Below, in pieces: positions 36,723-45,510 of a stretch of DNA of 64,000 bases. Position 1 is the stretch's first letter. Each line of letters begins with the position of its first letter. Location of the stretch: positions 1-64,000 of the forward strand of contig UCIT01000039.1 of NCBI GenBank assembly GCA_900472625.1, given 5' to 3'. The notes beneath the pieces are model-generated. The model did no database searches and was not told where the DNA came from. It saw only the letters and a program-made list of their open reading frames with translations. This DNA is from Hyphomicrobiales bacterium (GTDB taxonomy: Bacteria; Pseudomonadota; Alphaproteobacteria; Rhizobiales; Rhizobiaceae). The position numbers and the translations under genes are program-made.

Positions 36723-37365
36723 TTGCTGGCTCTGATTTTTTCTCTTCTTGTGCTGGTGCTGGCGTCAGCTCAAACGCAACAGCACAGGTGTATTTGCTAC
36801 GATGGGCATGACGAGGATGGTGGTTACGGCTACGACGATCCATGCAGCCCTTATCCTTATCCTCCTCCATACTACGAGGAGCTACCGCGATATCAGGAGC
36901 CTGAATACAGGCAACCTCGCTATCGAGAGCCTGAGCAGGAACATCAGCGACCAAGCGTGCGGACCGGTCGGGGAACCATCACGATCTCTACCCGCGAGCA
37001 CACACTCGTCTACACGGCATCCCAAGGTGAGCAGTTTGCCTACCCGATCGCTGTGGGCCGAGAAGGCAAGCAGTGGTTTGGGACCACCCGGGTGGTTTCC
37101 AAGCGCCCGCATCCTGAATGGCGGCCGACGGCCAGTATGCGAGCAAAGAACCCACGACTTCCGGCGGTGGTGAAGGCAGGGCCGCAAAACCCACTGGGCA
37201 CCCGAGCCATATATCTTGCCGACGGCCTGCTACGCATCCACGGCACCAATGATCCCTCGTCTATCGGCACCAATGCCCCAAAGTGGGTGTTTCAGGATGT
37301 ACCGGCAGGATGTCGAAGAGCTTTACGAGATGGTCCAACCTGGAACCCAGGTCGTCGTCAGGTAG
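36723..37365 (+). pseudogene. L,D-transpeptidase, frameshifted before the catalytic Cys
   Basis: TTG 36723 starts a signal-like segment (LALIFSLLVLVLASAQ), a Tyr/Pro-rich linker and a YkuD domain: GTITISTREHTLVYTA, IAVGREGKQWFG, GPQNPLGTRAIYLADGLLRI and HGTNDPSSIGTNA. The catalytic motif GCFRMYRQDVEELYEM, which should follow in the same frame, lies one base out of frame (from 37285) and ends at TAG 37363-37365. In frame, the protein reads KWVFQDVPAG instead. The cysteine needed for cross-linking peptidoglycan is therefore lost unless the shift is a sequencing error. Confidence 0.7.
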
Positions 37366-37446
37366 CGAGAGGACACGGCGTCGGTTCGGACCAAAGCTTG
37401 TAAGCAATCAATTGCTAAATCCGGCAAATCAGTTCAGACTCTGCTC

Positions 37447-37680
37447 ATGGCTGACATCTTACGTCCAATTTCGGATCGAAATGATCCAGATCGCCACATC
37501 CGCTGTCAAGATGCGGTCGAACACGCGTTAAGTGACGTTATGGATGTAGCCAATTCGGTCGATTGGCGTGAGCCTGAACTCGCCGCAGCTGTGATCGATC
37601 TGACCGATAGTCATATGCCTGATCGTCAGGCCACCGAGGACGCGAACGCCTTGCTCGCGTTAGTGCGACGGATGACCTAA
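37447..37680 (+). CDS. Small hypothetical protein
   Basis: A 77-residue soluble protein (RNDPDRHIRCQDAVEHALSD, then EDANALLALVRRM) with no recognised domain. The helical pattern and base composition fit a coding region. Function unknown. Confidence 0.45.
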   Translation: MADILRPISDRNDPDRHIRCQDAVEHALSDVMDVANSVDWREPELAAAVIDLTDSHMPDRQATEDANALLALVRRMT

Positions 37681-37790
37681 AACGCCGAGCATGGCCTTGA
37701 CTAACCACTTCGTTAAGTTTGCCGCGTGGACCGAACAAAAGTCGGTCTTGCGAATTGAGCTTGGTGCGATGCGGGCTGCCCGGAGGCGAT

Positions 37791-38300
37791 ATGGACGTCC
37801 AAAAGATCATCTTCGAAAACAGCGACTGGGTGCCCAATAACCGGTGGCTTCCAGTCCTGTATTATCGGTCTGTGTTCCTCGCCGAAAACGGCACTGAGGA
37901 ATTTGCTCGCCTTTTTACATCTCACGGCTGGCAAGGCGTCTGGAGAAACGGTGTCTTTGATTACCAGCACTATCACCTTGGGGCTCACGAGGTACTCGGA
38001 ATAGGAAAAGGCCAGGCAAAGCTCTTGATCGGCGGGCCGTCAGGAATGGCTTTTGATGTGAAAGCTGGAGACTGCATCCTCCTACCGGCGGGAACTGGCC
38101 ACATGAACCTTGGAGCCAGCCAAGATTTCGAGGTCATTGGCGCGTACCCGCCTCATCAGCATGCTGATATCCAGACGTCGGCCCCATCCACGGGGGCCAC
38201 TGAAAACATGGAGAAGCTTCCCTTACCTGGGAACGATCCGGTTCAAGGCGCAACTGGTCCCATGATGAAGGCCTGGGCCGTACCGGGCTACCCCAGCTGA
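37791..38300 (+). CDS. Cupin-domain protein
   Basis: This 169-residue protein has a cupin metal site: HYHLGAHEVLGIGKG (two His and a Glu), then AGDCILLPAGTGHMNLG (third His). The ATG is preceded by GGAGG at 37782-37786. Cupins of this plain type bind a metal and can be epimerases, isomerases or dioxygenases. Its neighbours give no hint of the substrate. Confidence 0.8.
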   Translation: MDVQKIIFENSDWVPNNRWLPVLYYRSVFLAENGTEEFARLFTSHGWQGVWRNGVFDYQHYHLGAHEVLGIGKGQAKLLIGGPSGMAFDVKAGDCILLPAGTGHMNLGASQDFEVIGAYPPHQHADIQTSAPSTGATENMEKLPLPGNDPVQGATGPMMKAWAVPGYPS

Positions 38301-38349
38301 AAGAGGAGATCGTGAGGAGTTGCGCTGATAGCGACCGCAACCAACTCAG

Positions 38350-39117
38350 CTACAAAAGGCTACGCTGTGCGGGCTCCATGTCACGACCGGATGGCCCCTC
38401 GCCTCGCCGGGCTAATTCGTTTTCAGCGGTAAACCGCACGTCTCGATCTCGATCCATCAGGAACGCCTTCAGCACCGCCAGTTCTACCTGGTCCCACGAC
38501 TTTCCACGTTCAGGCCCGGCTGGGATACGAGGCAAGAGCCCCGGTTCGGCGCTCCATGCGAGCAACTGATCCAGAGAAGCCTCGTTGAGCATGTCGCGGA
38601 GATGATGAGCGGTTACGTAGGCGCCTGGCATCGCGCGATGAGCGGGCAAACCTATCTCGTGGATCAGTCCCTCTGGCATGCGTTGGTATCGAAGCATTTG
38701 ATTTGAAAAGCGCGGAAGGTGTGGCCATAACCGCAACGCGCATTTCCAGGTGCATATCCATTGGGCACCTCCGGTGAGACGCGGAGTGCAGTAACGCTGC
38801 TCGAAGGCGGCGCGGTGCGCAGCTAACGCCTGGATCGGCCTGTCGGGCTGCAGAACTGATGCTGCCACCTCCTTCCAAAGGGGCGCTCCGACGACGTCGC
38901 GGTCGAGAATATGATGAACCGCCATCGTCTCCGGCGAAATCGGACGGCCGGGATTGACCATATGCGAGCCTCGTTCCGCATCGATCTGCCAACAGCCCCC
39001 CTCACCCTGTACCACATCTTGCCAGCCGACCTCGCAGACATCTTGCGGGCCGTTGCCGCCCGTCTCAAGATCGATCACGCGGACCACGGCGATGTGTGTT
39101 GGGTCGGTCGGCTTCAT
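38350..39117 (-). CDS. DEDDh-type exonuclease (DNA Pol III epsilon-like) with altered catalytic residue
   Basis: This 255-residue protein has the Exo I motif VIDLETGG near residue 15 and the PGRPISPETMAVHHI segment of DnaQ-like exonucleases. Exo II reads AAHRAAFEQ, with Glu where Asp is usual. Exo III reads HRAMPGAYVT, where families normally have HRxxPDAxxT. The GGC codon could come from GAC by one transition. A metal-binding Asp is thus missing and activity may be low or absent. The gene starts 8 nt after the stop of the oxidoreductase gene, so they are probably co-transcribed. Confidence 0.72.
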   Translation of the reverse strand: MKPTDPTHIAVVRVIDLETGGNGPQDVCEVGWQDVVQGEGGCWQIDAERGSHMVNPGRPISPETMAVHHILDRDVVGAPLWKEVAASVLQPDRPIQALAAHRAAFEQRYCTPRLTGGAQWICTWKCALRLWPHLPRFSNQMLRYQRMPEGLIHEIGLPAHRAMPGAYVTAHHLRDMLNEASLDQLLAWSAEPGLLPRIPAGPERGKSWDQVELAVLKAFLMDRDRDVRFTAENELARRGEGPSGRDMEPAQRSLL

Positions 39118-39125
39118 CGAGAGAT

Positions 39126-40160
39126 CTACGTGCGCGTCCGTTCGGGAATACCGGTGAATGTCGTCGAAGCTGGATCGCTGGCCGGAAAGCCACTCTCAAG
39201 TCTGTCCTCCAACTCGTCCCGATCATCAGTATTGCGAGCACTTGGAACGCTATCGGGGCCCTTACTGCCTTGGTCAAAGTTTCCGTTGCTCAGGGCATCA
39301 TAGCGATTGATGCTTCCATCTGTCGGCCGCTGTTCCAGCATCCTGGACAAAGTCGCAGCCATATTGCCGTCTGATGATTGATCGGCCGCCATGTAGTCGA
39401 AGACGCCCGCCATTCCCCAAAATATCTCTGCGCCAGGGTCATCCTTCCCAAAGAACTCCGCAATTTCCTGCATCTCGGCCACCCAACGGTACGCCTTGGA
39501 ATACATGTCTGGGATCGTGGTCGAGAATTTTGCCAAAAGCTGTGACTGGCTTTCTGCCAATTCGGCCATGAGCGCCTCGTCAGCTCCGCTTTTTGCAGCA
39601 GCCAGAATCATCGCCGTAGCGAGTCCGGTCAGTCCCTTGTTGATCCCAGCATAGCACATCTTCAGCGCCGAACTCGCTCCGATATCACCATCGAGGACAC
39701 GAGCGTCCAGACCGTAGTCTACGAGGATCGGGACGACCTTGTTCGCACCGCCACTGATATAGACGCGTGGGCCGCACTTGCCTGGCATCGGCGGCCCACC
39801 GATGATGCAGCCGTCAAGGACCTTTGGACCGCCCGCGCCGAATGTTTCCGCAACCTTCGTCATTGTCTGCGGCGAGATTGCATTGCAATCGATGTAGATG
39901 CCAACAGAATTTCTGGAGCGCATGGCTGTCGCGACATAACCAGCGACTGCAAGCGCCTGGGACGGCGGAACAATAGACAGGATGATATCGGCATCCAGCA
40001 TTGTCGTGATGTCCACGTCCCGTATGCCAGCGGCGACAGCTCGCTCTTTTGTCGCGGATGAGCGTCCTTCAAGGTGGGTTACGATCTCCGCACCTGACGA
40101 CAGCAGCGACCTGGCCACGGCGCTCCCCATCGCTCCCATCCCGATCACTGCTATCCGCAC
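39126..40160 (-). CDS. 6-phosphogluconate dehydrogenase-like oxidoreductase with FPASDP tail
   Basis: This 344-residue protein has an N-terminal Rossmann fold (RIAVIGMGAMGSAVA), the DCNAISPQT segment and a DUF1932-type C-terminal domain (KMCYAGINKGLTGLATAM), up to about residue 275. The last 60-70 residues are different: charged, low-complexity, and ending DELEDRLESGFPASDPAS. That tail resembles small stand-alone rhizobial proteins ending in FPASDP. The fusion is unusual. Substrate unknown; related enzymes reduce beta-hydroxyacids. Confidence 0.72.
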   Translation of the reverse strand: MRIAVIGMGAMGSAVARSLLSSGAEIVTHLEGRSSATKERAVAAGIRDVDITTMLDADIILSIVPPSQALAVAGYVATAMRSRNSVGIYIDCNAISPQTMTKVAETFGAGGPKVLDGCIIGGPPMPGKCGPRVYISGGANKVVPILVDYGLDARVLDGDIGASSALKMCYAGINKGLTGLATAMILAAAKSGADEALMAELAESQSQLLAKFSTTIPDMYSKAYRWVAEMQEIAEFFGKDDPGAEIFWGMAGVFDYMAADQSSDGNMAATLSRMLEQRPTDGSINRYDALSNGNFDQGSKGPDSVPSARNTDDRDELEDRLESGFPASDPASTTFTGIPERTRT

Positions 40161-40513
40161 CGCGTCGCTCCATTTCTACATCTCTCCCGTGGAACTAGCG
40201 TGGTTGTGCTTCGGTGCAAGCGCCTTAAGCCGATGTCGCAAATCAGAGATCACAATAGATGGTGCGCGGGGTATAGAAACCGTTGCGACCGGAAACCCAA
40301 GCGACCTAGTTTGCGAAAAGATATTGTCCATCGCGCTGATGGATATAGCAAACTCCGACGGCGGGTTTCAGGTCAATCGTCCGATTTCGGACGCATGGGG
40401 CCGTACAGCGCTCCAGTGGACCTAACAATGCTTTGGATAACAGCTATTACAGATTGCCTAAATTAGTAGACGCTATCACCTTGTGGTGCCACGGGAACTC
40501 GGAGGAAAGTGAC

Positions 40514-40966
40514 TTGCTCAATCGCGTGCTATCAATCGCCACGGTAATCATCCCTTTGCTTACCGCCACATTCGCTGTGGCCCAAAATGCACCGCCACCC
40601 GTTGAGCTTCAGCCTGGCGTGTCAGCCAAGATCCTCGGTCTGAAGCGCGTCCCGGGTCAGCAGATCGTGCAGCTGGATTATGAGATCAGCAACACCGGAG
40701 GTGCTCCTGTAAACCTGGCGGAGATCGGCATCGGGCGTGCAAGTTACGGTCTAAATGAGATCACCTTGTATGACTTCCCCAACAAAATCAGTTTCAAGAT
40801 AGGCGTCGCGAGTGAATGCCTCTGCACGCAGCCGCCAGAAGCGCCACTGAAGCCAGGTGAGACATTCAAGGCATGGGCGTGGTTCGCGCCGCCTGAAACA
40901 AACCCAGGTCCATTTGCCGTTCGCTTCGGATCGACGCTTCCCGTGATGGACGTTCCTATCCAATGA
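40514..40966 (+). CDS. Periplasmic hypothetical protein
   Basis: A 150-residue protein. TTG 40514 is preferred because GGAGGAA lies at 40501-40507 and a signal peptide (LSIATVIIPLLTATFAVAQ) follows. The mature part has an Ig-like beta pattern (QIVQLDYEISNTGGAPVNLA). It overlaps the OmpA gene start by 4 nt, suggesting a shared envelope function. Confidence 0.6.
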   Translation: MLNRVLSIATVIIPLLTATFAVAQNAPPPVELQPGVSAKILGLKRVPGQQIVQLDYEISNTGGAPVNLAEIGIGRASYGLNEITLYDFPNKISFKIGVASECLCTQPPEAPLKPGETFKAWAWFAPPETNPGPFAVRFGSTLPVMDVPIQ

Positions 40967-41607
40967 TCACCAGGCTACCAATTCACGCGTTCACGATGCT
41001 GGTAGTCACAATCGGCACAACGCAAGCTCAAGAAGTCCCTACCGTGGCGCCGCCGAATTTCTCGGCCCGCTCGCCTAGCGTAGGCTTCGTATCACCTTCG
41101 ATTAGCTACTCGTCGCCGCGCATCGAATTTCGGTCGCCGCCGATGACGGAGGAAGAACTTGCGTTAGGCCCTAAGCCCAAGGGCCCTCCCGTGCCAGTCG
41201 TCAAGGGACTTGAGGTGACAGAGGTGGAAGGCGGCGTTCGATACACGCTCTCGGCGGACATCCTTTTCGACTTCGACAAGGCGACACTGCGTCCGAAGGC
41301 TACCCAAGCGCTTCAAGCGATGTCGAATGATGTTCGTCAGCGTTTCAAGCAAGCAAGCTTCGTTGTTGATGGCTACACGGACAGCAAGGGTAGTGACACC
41401 TATAACCTCAAGCTGTCACTTCGAAGAGCCGCGGCGGTCAAGGACTACCTCGCGAAAGCGGAAAAGTTCGATTCATCGACTGTCGCAATCGAGGGACGCG
41501 GCGAGGCCAGCCCGGTGGCTCCCAATGAGACCCCTGATGGGCAAGATGATCCCGACGGCCGTCAGAAAAACCGACGCGTCGAGATCCTGGTCAGGGCCGC
41601 CAACTAA
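40963..41607 (+). CDS. OmpA-family peptidoglycan-binding protein
   Basis: A 214-residue protein with a signal peptide ending near TTQAQE and a Ser/Pro-rich linker (about 25-75). The C-terminal OmpA domain has ILFDFDKATLRPKA, VDGYTDSKGSDTYNLKLSLR, GRGEASPVAPNE and NRRVEILV. The Asp/Arg pair in these motifs binds diaminopimelate in peptidoglycan. It lacks a beta-barrel, so it is a periplasmic wall-binding protein. It is coupled to the preceding periplasmic protein. Confidence 0.85.
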   Translation: MITRLPIHAFTMLVVTIGTTQAQEVPTVAPPNFSARSPSVGFVSPSISYSSPRIEFRSPPMTEEELALGPKPKGPPVPVVKGLEVTEVEGGVRYTLSADILFDFDKATLRPKATQALQAMSNDVRQRFKQASFVVDGYTDSKGSDTYNLKLSLRRAAAVKDYLAKAEKFDSSTVAIEGRGEASPVAPNETPDGQDDPDGRQKNRRVEILVRAAN

Positions 41608-41736
41608 AACGTTGGTTATCCAACTGCTTCATCGAGACAAACAAAAGCTCAAGGCGTGGTGGGTGGGGTAGACAAATGGGAGTGGATGCTGCCTACGTTT
41701 CGACAGGCCCATTCACTCATCACTGAGGTCCTTTTG

Positions 41737-41961
41737 CTACTTCGAGTTTGCTGCCGTGTCTCGGTGCTTTGACTTTGCTGCCAAGTGCATCACATAATCT
41801 TCGGCTGCATCCGCAAACTGAAGGGCAACTTCCTGCTCTCGCCACCCGGCTTCGACCATGTCCAGGATTAACCGTCTGAGAAAACTCTCGCACACTTCAG
41901 CACATTCGCTGGAGCGACCTATTTCATCAATTTCGTATCTTGGTGAGGCAACATCTGACAT
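41737..41961 (-). CDS. Small hypothetical protein
   Basis: A 74-residue, acidic, helical protein (RRLILDMVEAGWREQEVALQ, then DAAEDYVMHLAA) with no recognised domain. It converges with the OmpA gene across a 129-bp gap. Confidence 0.45.
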   Translation of the reverse strand: MSDVASPRYEIDEIGRSSECAEVCESFLRRLILDMVEAGWREQEVALQFADAAEDYVMHLAAKSKHRDTAANSK

Positions 41962-42092
41962 TTGTACATCGTGCTCTATCCGCTAATAAAGGCAAGCTTT
42001 ACGTAACGTTAACCCTACTAGAGAAAGTTAAGGAAAATAGTTACCTCGTTGATCTGCGAATTGAACTATAGCGCCAACCGTCTCCGGCGGCA

Positions 42093-42329
42093 CTACACTA
42101 TCCTGCCGATGCTCTTGAGATAGAGAATGATCGCGTCCTTGTGTGTACTCGGATTTGCTACCCGCTTTGGATCACGCGCATGCATTACATTCAACGTGTG
42201 GGGCGGATCGACGATCACTATGACGTCCTCACCCACAACGTCGATAGCAAAGCCGTCTTGCAGCAACCCATCAACATATGCTTTCACCAGCTCTTCGCCC
42301 ATTTGCCCTCCAGAATAAGATCGCGGCAC
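42093..42329 (-). CDS. Small hypothetical protein
   Basis: A 78-residue protein (GEELVKAYVDGLLQDGFAID, then DAIILYLKSIGRIV) with a central beta pattern VVGEDVIVIVDPP. No family recognised. Confidence 0.45.
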   Translation of the reverse strand: MPRSYSGGQMGEELVKAYVDGLLQDGFAIDVVGEDVIVIVDPPHTLNVMHARDPKRVANPSTHKDAIILYLKSIGRIV

Positions 42330-42520
42330 ACGGGTGGGCCACTCGGCCTCGATGCTGTGATGAGGATCCGCAAACCAGGAGGTTCATCATCCGTCTCGCG
42401 ACCAGTTAAGACGCCCTGTGATCGCGGTTTCGAAACTGCTGACATAGGCGGTTTCGCAGAAGCTCGCAGGCGCCAAGCCAGCGAGCTATTTGCCTGTGTG
42501 GCTGTGCGTGACACTAGCAA

Positions 42521-42787
42521 TCAAGTCTCGCTCAATGAACCATTCACTTCGGCGGACAGTGTATCATCAATGCTGGCACCCTCCCCCTGGACAGAATAAC
42601 TCCCCGTTTCCTCACCGAAAGCAGTTAGCTGAACCATCATTTGCTTGGCGTGCTGTATGGCATCATGATCGCTGATCGTTGCATCTTTCGCCATGCGCAC
42701 GCTCACCAGCTCATTACCTTCACCATGGAACTCGACAGTGATCGTTCCAGCCGTAGTGCTTGCGACATTCGTGTTTACCAGCTGCAT
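42521..42787 (-). CDS. Small hypothetical protein
   Basis: An 88-residue protein starting at ATG 42787, with TGGAGAAC upstream. The pattern (TITVEFHGEGNELVSVRMAK) suggests a small alpha/beta fold. No family recognised. Confidence 0.45.
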   Translation of the reverse strand: MQLVNTNVASTTAGTITVEFHGEGNELVSVRMAKDATISDHDAIQHAKQMMVQLTAFGEETGSYSVQGEGASIDDTLSAEVNGSLSET

Positions 42788-42832
42788 TAGAAGTTCTCCA
42801 ACTATGGTAATTGGAAAGTCCGCGACGGCCAT

Positions 42833-43529
42833 CTTGTTCCAGCAAAGCGCGTTTAATTCCGCTATCCGGGCCGTATTTTGGAACAGCGTCGCTTAGCAAC
42901 ACGTCCACGTTGTACAGATCTATACTGCTTCGTCCGACTTCGCAGGCGCCAGCCGAAACAACAGCCCGGACGGCGGCGGTTGCGAAGGCGGACGACCGCG
43001 TGCCCATGTGAGGCCTGCGCTCCGTGGACACCAGACCTCGACAGCTTCTTCGGCATGTCGGGATGCGGGCGGCGGTGGCCACGCTTCGCCGCTTTGACTA
43101 ACCGGCGGATTTTTGCATGTTCCCCAAAGCGGTACCACCATGCCGCAACTTTCTCCCCCTTCAAGAATTTTTACTTCTGCCGAACCCCACGTCCGTCAGC
43201 CTGTTCGGACGTACGGCATTTGAGGGGGCTGCGAGGAGCGGCCCCCTCGCCCACGATCAACGCTCCAGCAGCCAGTCCGAATCGCAAATGGTCTGGCCCG
43301 ATGCCGAAGAACGCTGGGCGACGTTCCAAGCCGTGGACATCGAGCCTCGCTACAGCGACACTGTCGATCCGACCAACTGTGCAGAGCGGGTGCCAACCAT
43401 AATCGGAAATCACTCTGTTTACGGGGCCATTCACCAACAATGTGAATGGCGGGTCTAGAGGCTTATTTATTGGTATGGGATTGATTGAGGCGCGTTACCG
43501 TCCGATATCCAAAATCTAGAGGCATACGC
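42833..43529. other. Stretch without a convincing gene
   Basis: About 700 bp with several overlapping open frames on both strands. None has a recognisable motif, a good ribosome-binding site or a clear coding pattern over its length. It may hold decayed genes. Confidence 0.4.
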
Positions 43530-43754
43530 GTGAATCGGTACGAGATCAAAGATACCGGCGACCATTGGGTCGTCCTCGACAAAATGTCTGGCTTGCCTTT
43601 CGGAGGTGCCGTCGATCGCCCACTTAACATGCTGCAAGCACAGGCTTTGGCGGACTTTCGCAACGGCTTGGAAACGCCGGTTCAAAAGCGAGTCCGTTCA
43701 CGGCTCAACTTTATTCGGATAGCATGGCGTTCAATAATGGGCCCGGGCCGCTAA
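43530..43754 (+). CDS. Small hypothetical protein
   Basis: A 74-residue basic protein starting at GTG 43530, with TAGAGGC upstream. It begins NRYEIKDTGDHWVVLDKMSG, a beta-hairpin-like pattern. Function unknown. Confidence 0.45.
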   Translation: MNRYEIKDTGDHWVVLDKMSGLPFGGAVDRPLNMLQAQALADFRNGLETPVQKRVRSRLNFIRIAWRSIMGPGR

Positions 43755-44011
43755 TTGCATTCAGCCTGGGCTGGTAAGGGCGGATCGCCCCTCTGGGAGG
43801 CAGCTCTTTACTGGCAAGGGCACCATGGACACGCCGGGTCAAAAGTGACGCGGCCGTCGCCAGTTCATAAGATATTCATCAAATGCAAACTAATCGAGGC
43901 TTACTTTCGTCCGCTTGCGGCGTGACCGCATTGTGAGCCTGAGCGCGGATGATTAGACCATCCCGCTGCCACAATGCGATGTCAGGCAAGGCGCGAAGGA
44001 AGAGGATCGCG

Positions 44012-44389
44012 ATGGTAAAGAAACAGCTTCGACATTGCCTTCTGTTGGCAGCTCTGTCGCCTTCTTTCATTGCATGCTCTCATGTCGAGCCGCTAGAGAC
44101 GTCTAGCATCCGCAACCCATCTCAGCAGTCTGCGCCGGTCACAGATCAGAACATCATCGCTCAAACAGTTGGGAATGCGCCCGCCGGTAGCACCGCATTA
44201 GCGTGGGCCAATCCGGCGACAGGGAGCGCGGGGGTCATCGAGCAGATCAACGCGGTGTCCAGCGGCTCGGGAGGTTGCCGACAATTCGTTACGACCCAGC
44301 AGACCATTGAGGGGGCTTCACGGTTCGATGGCACCGCCTGTCCTTCCGATGGGTTGTGGAAGGTTGCCGGTACGCCGGGCTTGCACTGA
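44012..44389 (+). CDS. RT0821/Lpp0805-like surface antigen lipoprotein
   Basis: A 125-residue protein with a lipoprotein-type signal (CLLLAALSPSFIAC). The conserved segment WANPATGSAGVIEQI is followed by GGCRQFVTTQQTIEG, SRFDGTACPSDGLWKV, characteristic of the 17-kDa/RT0821-like surface protein family. ATG 44012 is chosen for GGAAGAGG just upstream. It likely sits in the outer membrane; its role is unknown. Confidence 0.75.
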   Translation: MVKKQLRHCLLLAALSPSFIACSHVEPLETSSIRNPSQQSAPVTDQNIIAQTVGNAPAGSTALAWANPATGSAGVIEQINAVSSGSGGCRQFVTTQQTIEGASRFDGTACPSDGLWKVAGTPGLH

Positions 44390-44453
44390 TCGGTCGTTTC
44401 CTGAGAAGAACTGATTTTTCCGTAGAAACTGGATTAGCACGTCGGAGGCTGAC

Positions 44454-44762
44454 ATGGCATCAGATCAGGAGTTGCGAGATTACTTCAAACTGAAATGGGT
44501 TCCGGTTGGAGTTGATGAGGTTCAACTTGCGACGTATTCGGATTTCCTCGAAACGAACGCTGATGAGCGATCAATCATTTTAAGAACCGTTTTCCCATAC
44601 GAGTTCGAGCTCCTTGTAGAGCCTGAGGTCTCGCCGCAATGTACACCGAGCCTGTCGAACGCAATCCTGGAAGCACCACCCAAGGAAACGTGGGCCGGTA
44701 AGAGGGGCGTTACATTTGCGGTGACGAGTAAACACGCGAGCGCATTTGGCGCGTATAACTGA
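44454..44762 (+). CDS. Small hypothetical protein
   Basis: A 102-residue soluble protein starting at ATG 44454 (ASDQELRDYFKLKWVPVGVD). No recognised domain. It precedes a decayed regulator gene on the other strand. Confidence 0.45.
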   Translation: MASDQELRDYFKLKWVPVGVDEVQLATYSDFLETNADERSIILRTVFPYEFELLVEPEVSPQCTPSLSNAILEAPPKETWAGKRGVTFAVTSKHASAFGAYN

Positions 44763-44819
44763 CCCCGTCCTAATCTTAGGTTTCACCGTCGGGGATGAAA
44801 ACTTCATCTCGGACAGACA

Positions 44820-45081
44820 TCACCGGACCAACGGGGCTCCCCGGTTCAGGTGTCGGTCAACCATACCTCGCACATCTCCGCCGATGCGCCGGGGTACGAT
44901 AATCAGTTCGGCATCCAGCCCGCGCATATTGCGTTGAGAGTCGCAATCTCCGGATTGGCAGCGGCCCGCTCGATTTTTGAAAGCTTGCTTTGGGCAACTC
45001 CGGAAGATCAGCAATTTTGGCCTGCGTCAAAGATGCTGCGGCCCGGAAGCTACGGATCGAAGTTGGGTCAAGACCGGACAT
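44820..45081 (-). pseudogene. XRE/HipB-like regulator with two frameshifts
   Basis: The frame from 45081 gives SIRSFRAAASLTQAKIADL, the start of an XRE helix-turn-helix. A second frame gives KLSKIERAAANPEIATLNAI, the rest of the helix-turn-helix. A third gives GLDAELIIVPRRIGG and ends at 44820. Joined, these make a HipB-like repressor of about 87 residues with two frame changes. The pieces in perfect order on one strand make decay the likely explanation. Confidence 0.6.
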
Positions 45082-45082
45082 C

Positions 45083-45331
45083 GTACCTCCTGCAATCCCG
45101 TACTCGCCCCCGAACCTTGCGATTCCACCGGCTCGTTCCGGCCGCGTTCAACAACCCAAAGGCACCGTCCAGTTCAAGGTGGGTCCTGAAACCGGGACAC
45201 GCACCGTGGCCGTTATCTCGAACGGGGCTCCAGTTGCAGTTCTGGCCGTTACCGAGAAGTGGTTTCAGGTCCGCGTCGCTGGAAGGTTTGGCTTCATGCA
45301 CCATTCGTGGGTGCGCCCCCGCTCGCTCTGA
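45083..45331 (+). CDS. SH3-like domain protein, start uncertain
   Basis: The last 80 residues have the pattern TRTVAVISNGAPVAVLAVTE followed by KWFQVRVAGRFGFMHHSWV, typical of a bacterial SH3 domain that binds cell-wall peptides. No good start codon is seen near it; the frame is open from 44990. It overlaps the opposite-strand regulator remnant, so this may be the tail of a broken secreted gene. Treat the 5' end as unknown. Confidence 0.4.
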   Translation, partial: VPPAIPYSPPNLAIPPARSGRVQQPKGTVQFKVGPETGTRTVAVISNGAPVAVLAVTEKWFQVRVAGRFGFMHHSWVRPRSL

Positions 45332-45510
45332 GATTGTGGTGAGCTCGCGTTAAAGGTTTGCTGCGCGACTGGCATCTCGTTGCCCCCGCGGAGAAATCGG
45401 AAAAAACCGATGCGTTCACCTTCCCCGTCGCGTCGTATTGGCACTCCGCGATCTCAAGTGGTAATTTACACTGCTCTGTATGGTTGCACCGCGGAAGGGT
45501 TCGAGTGCAC

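Noticed and set aside
42862-43458. Several overlapping frames between 42.9 and 43.5 kb
   Set aside because: No consistent coding pattern or start signals; left as an unassigned stretch.
45400-45430. Small ATCGG/CCGAT hairpin between the SH3-like frame and the DSD1 gene
   Set aside because: Only 5 paired bases with an A-rich loop, too weak to call a terminator.
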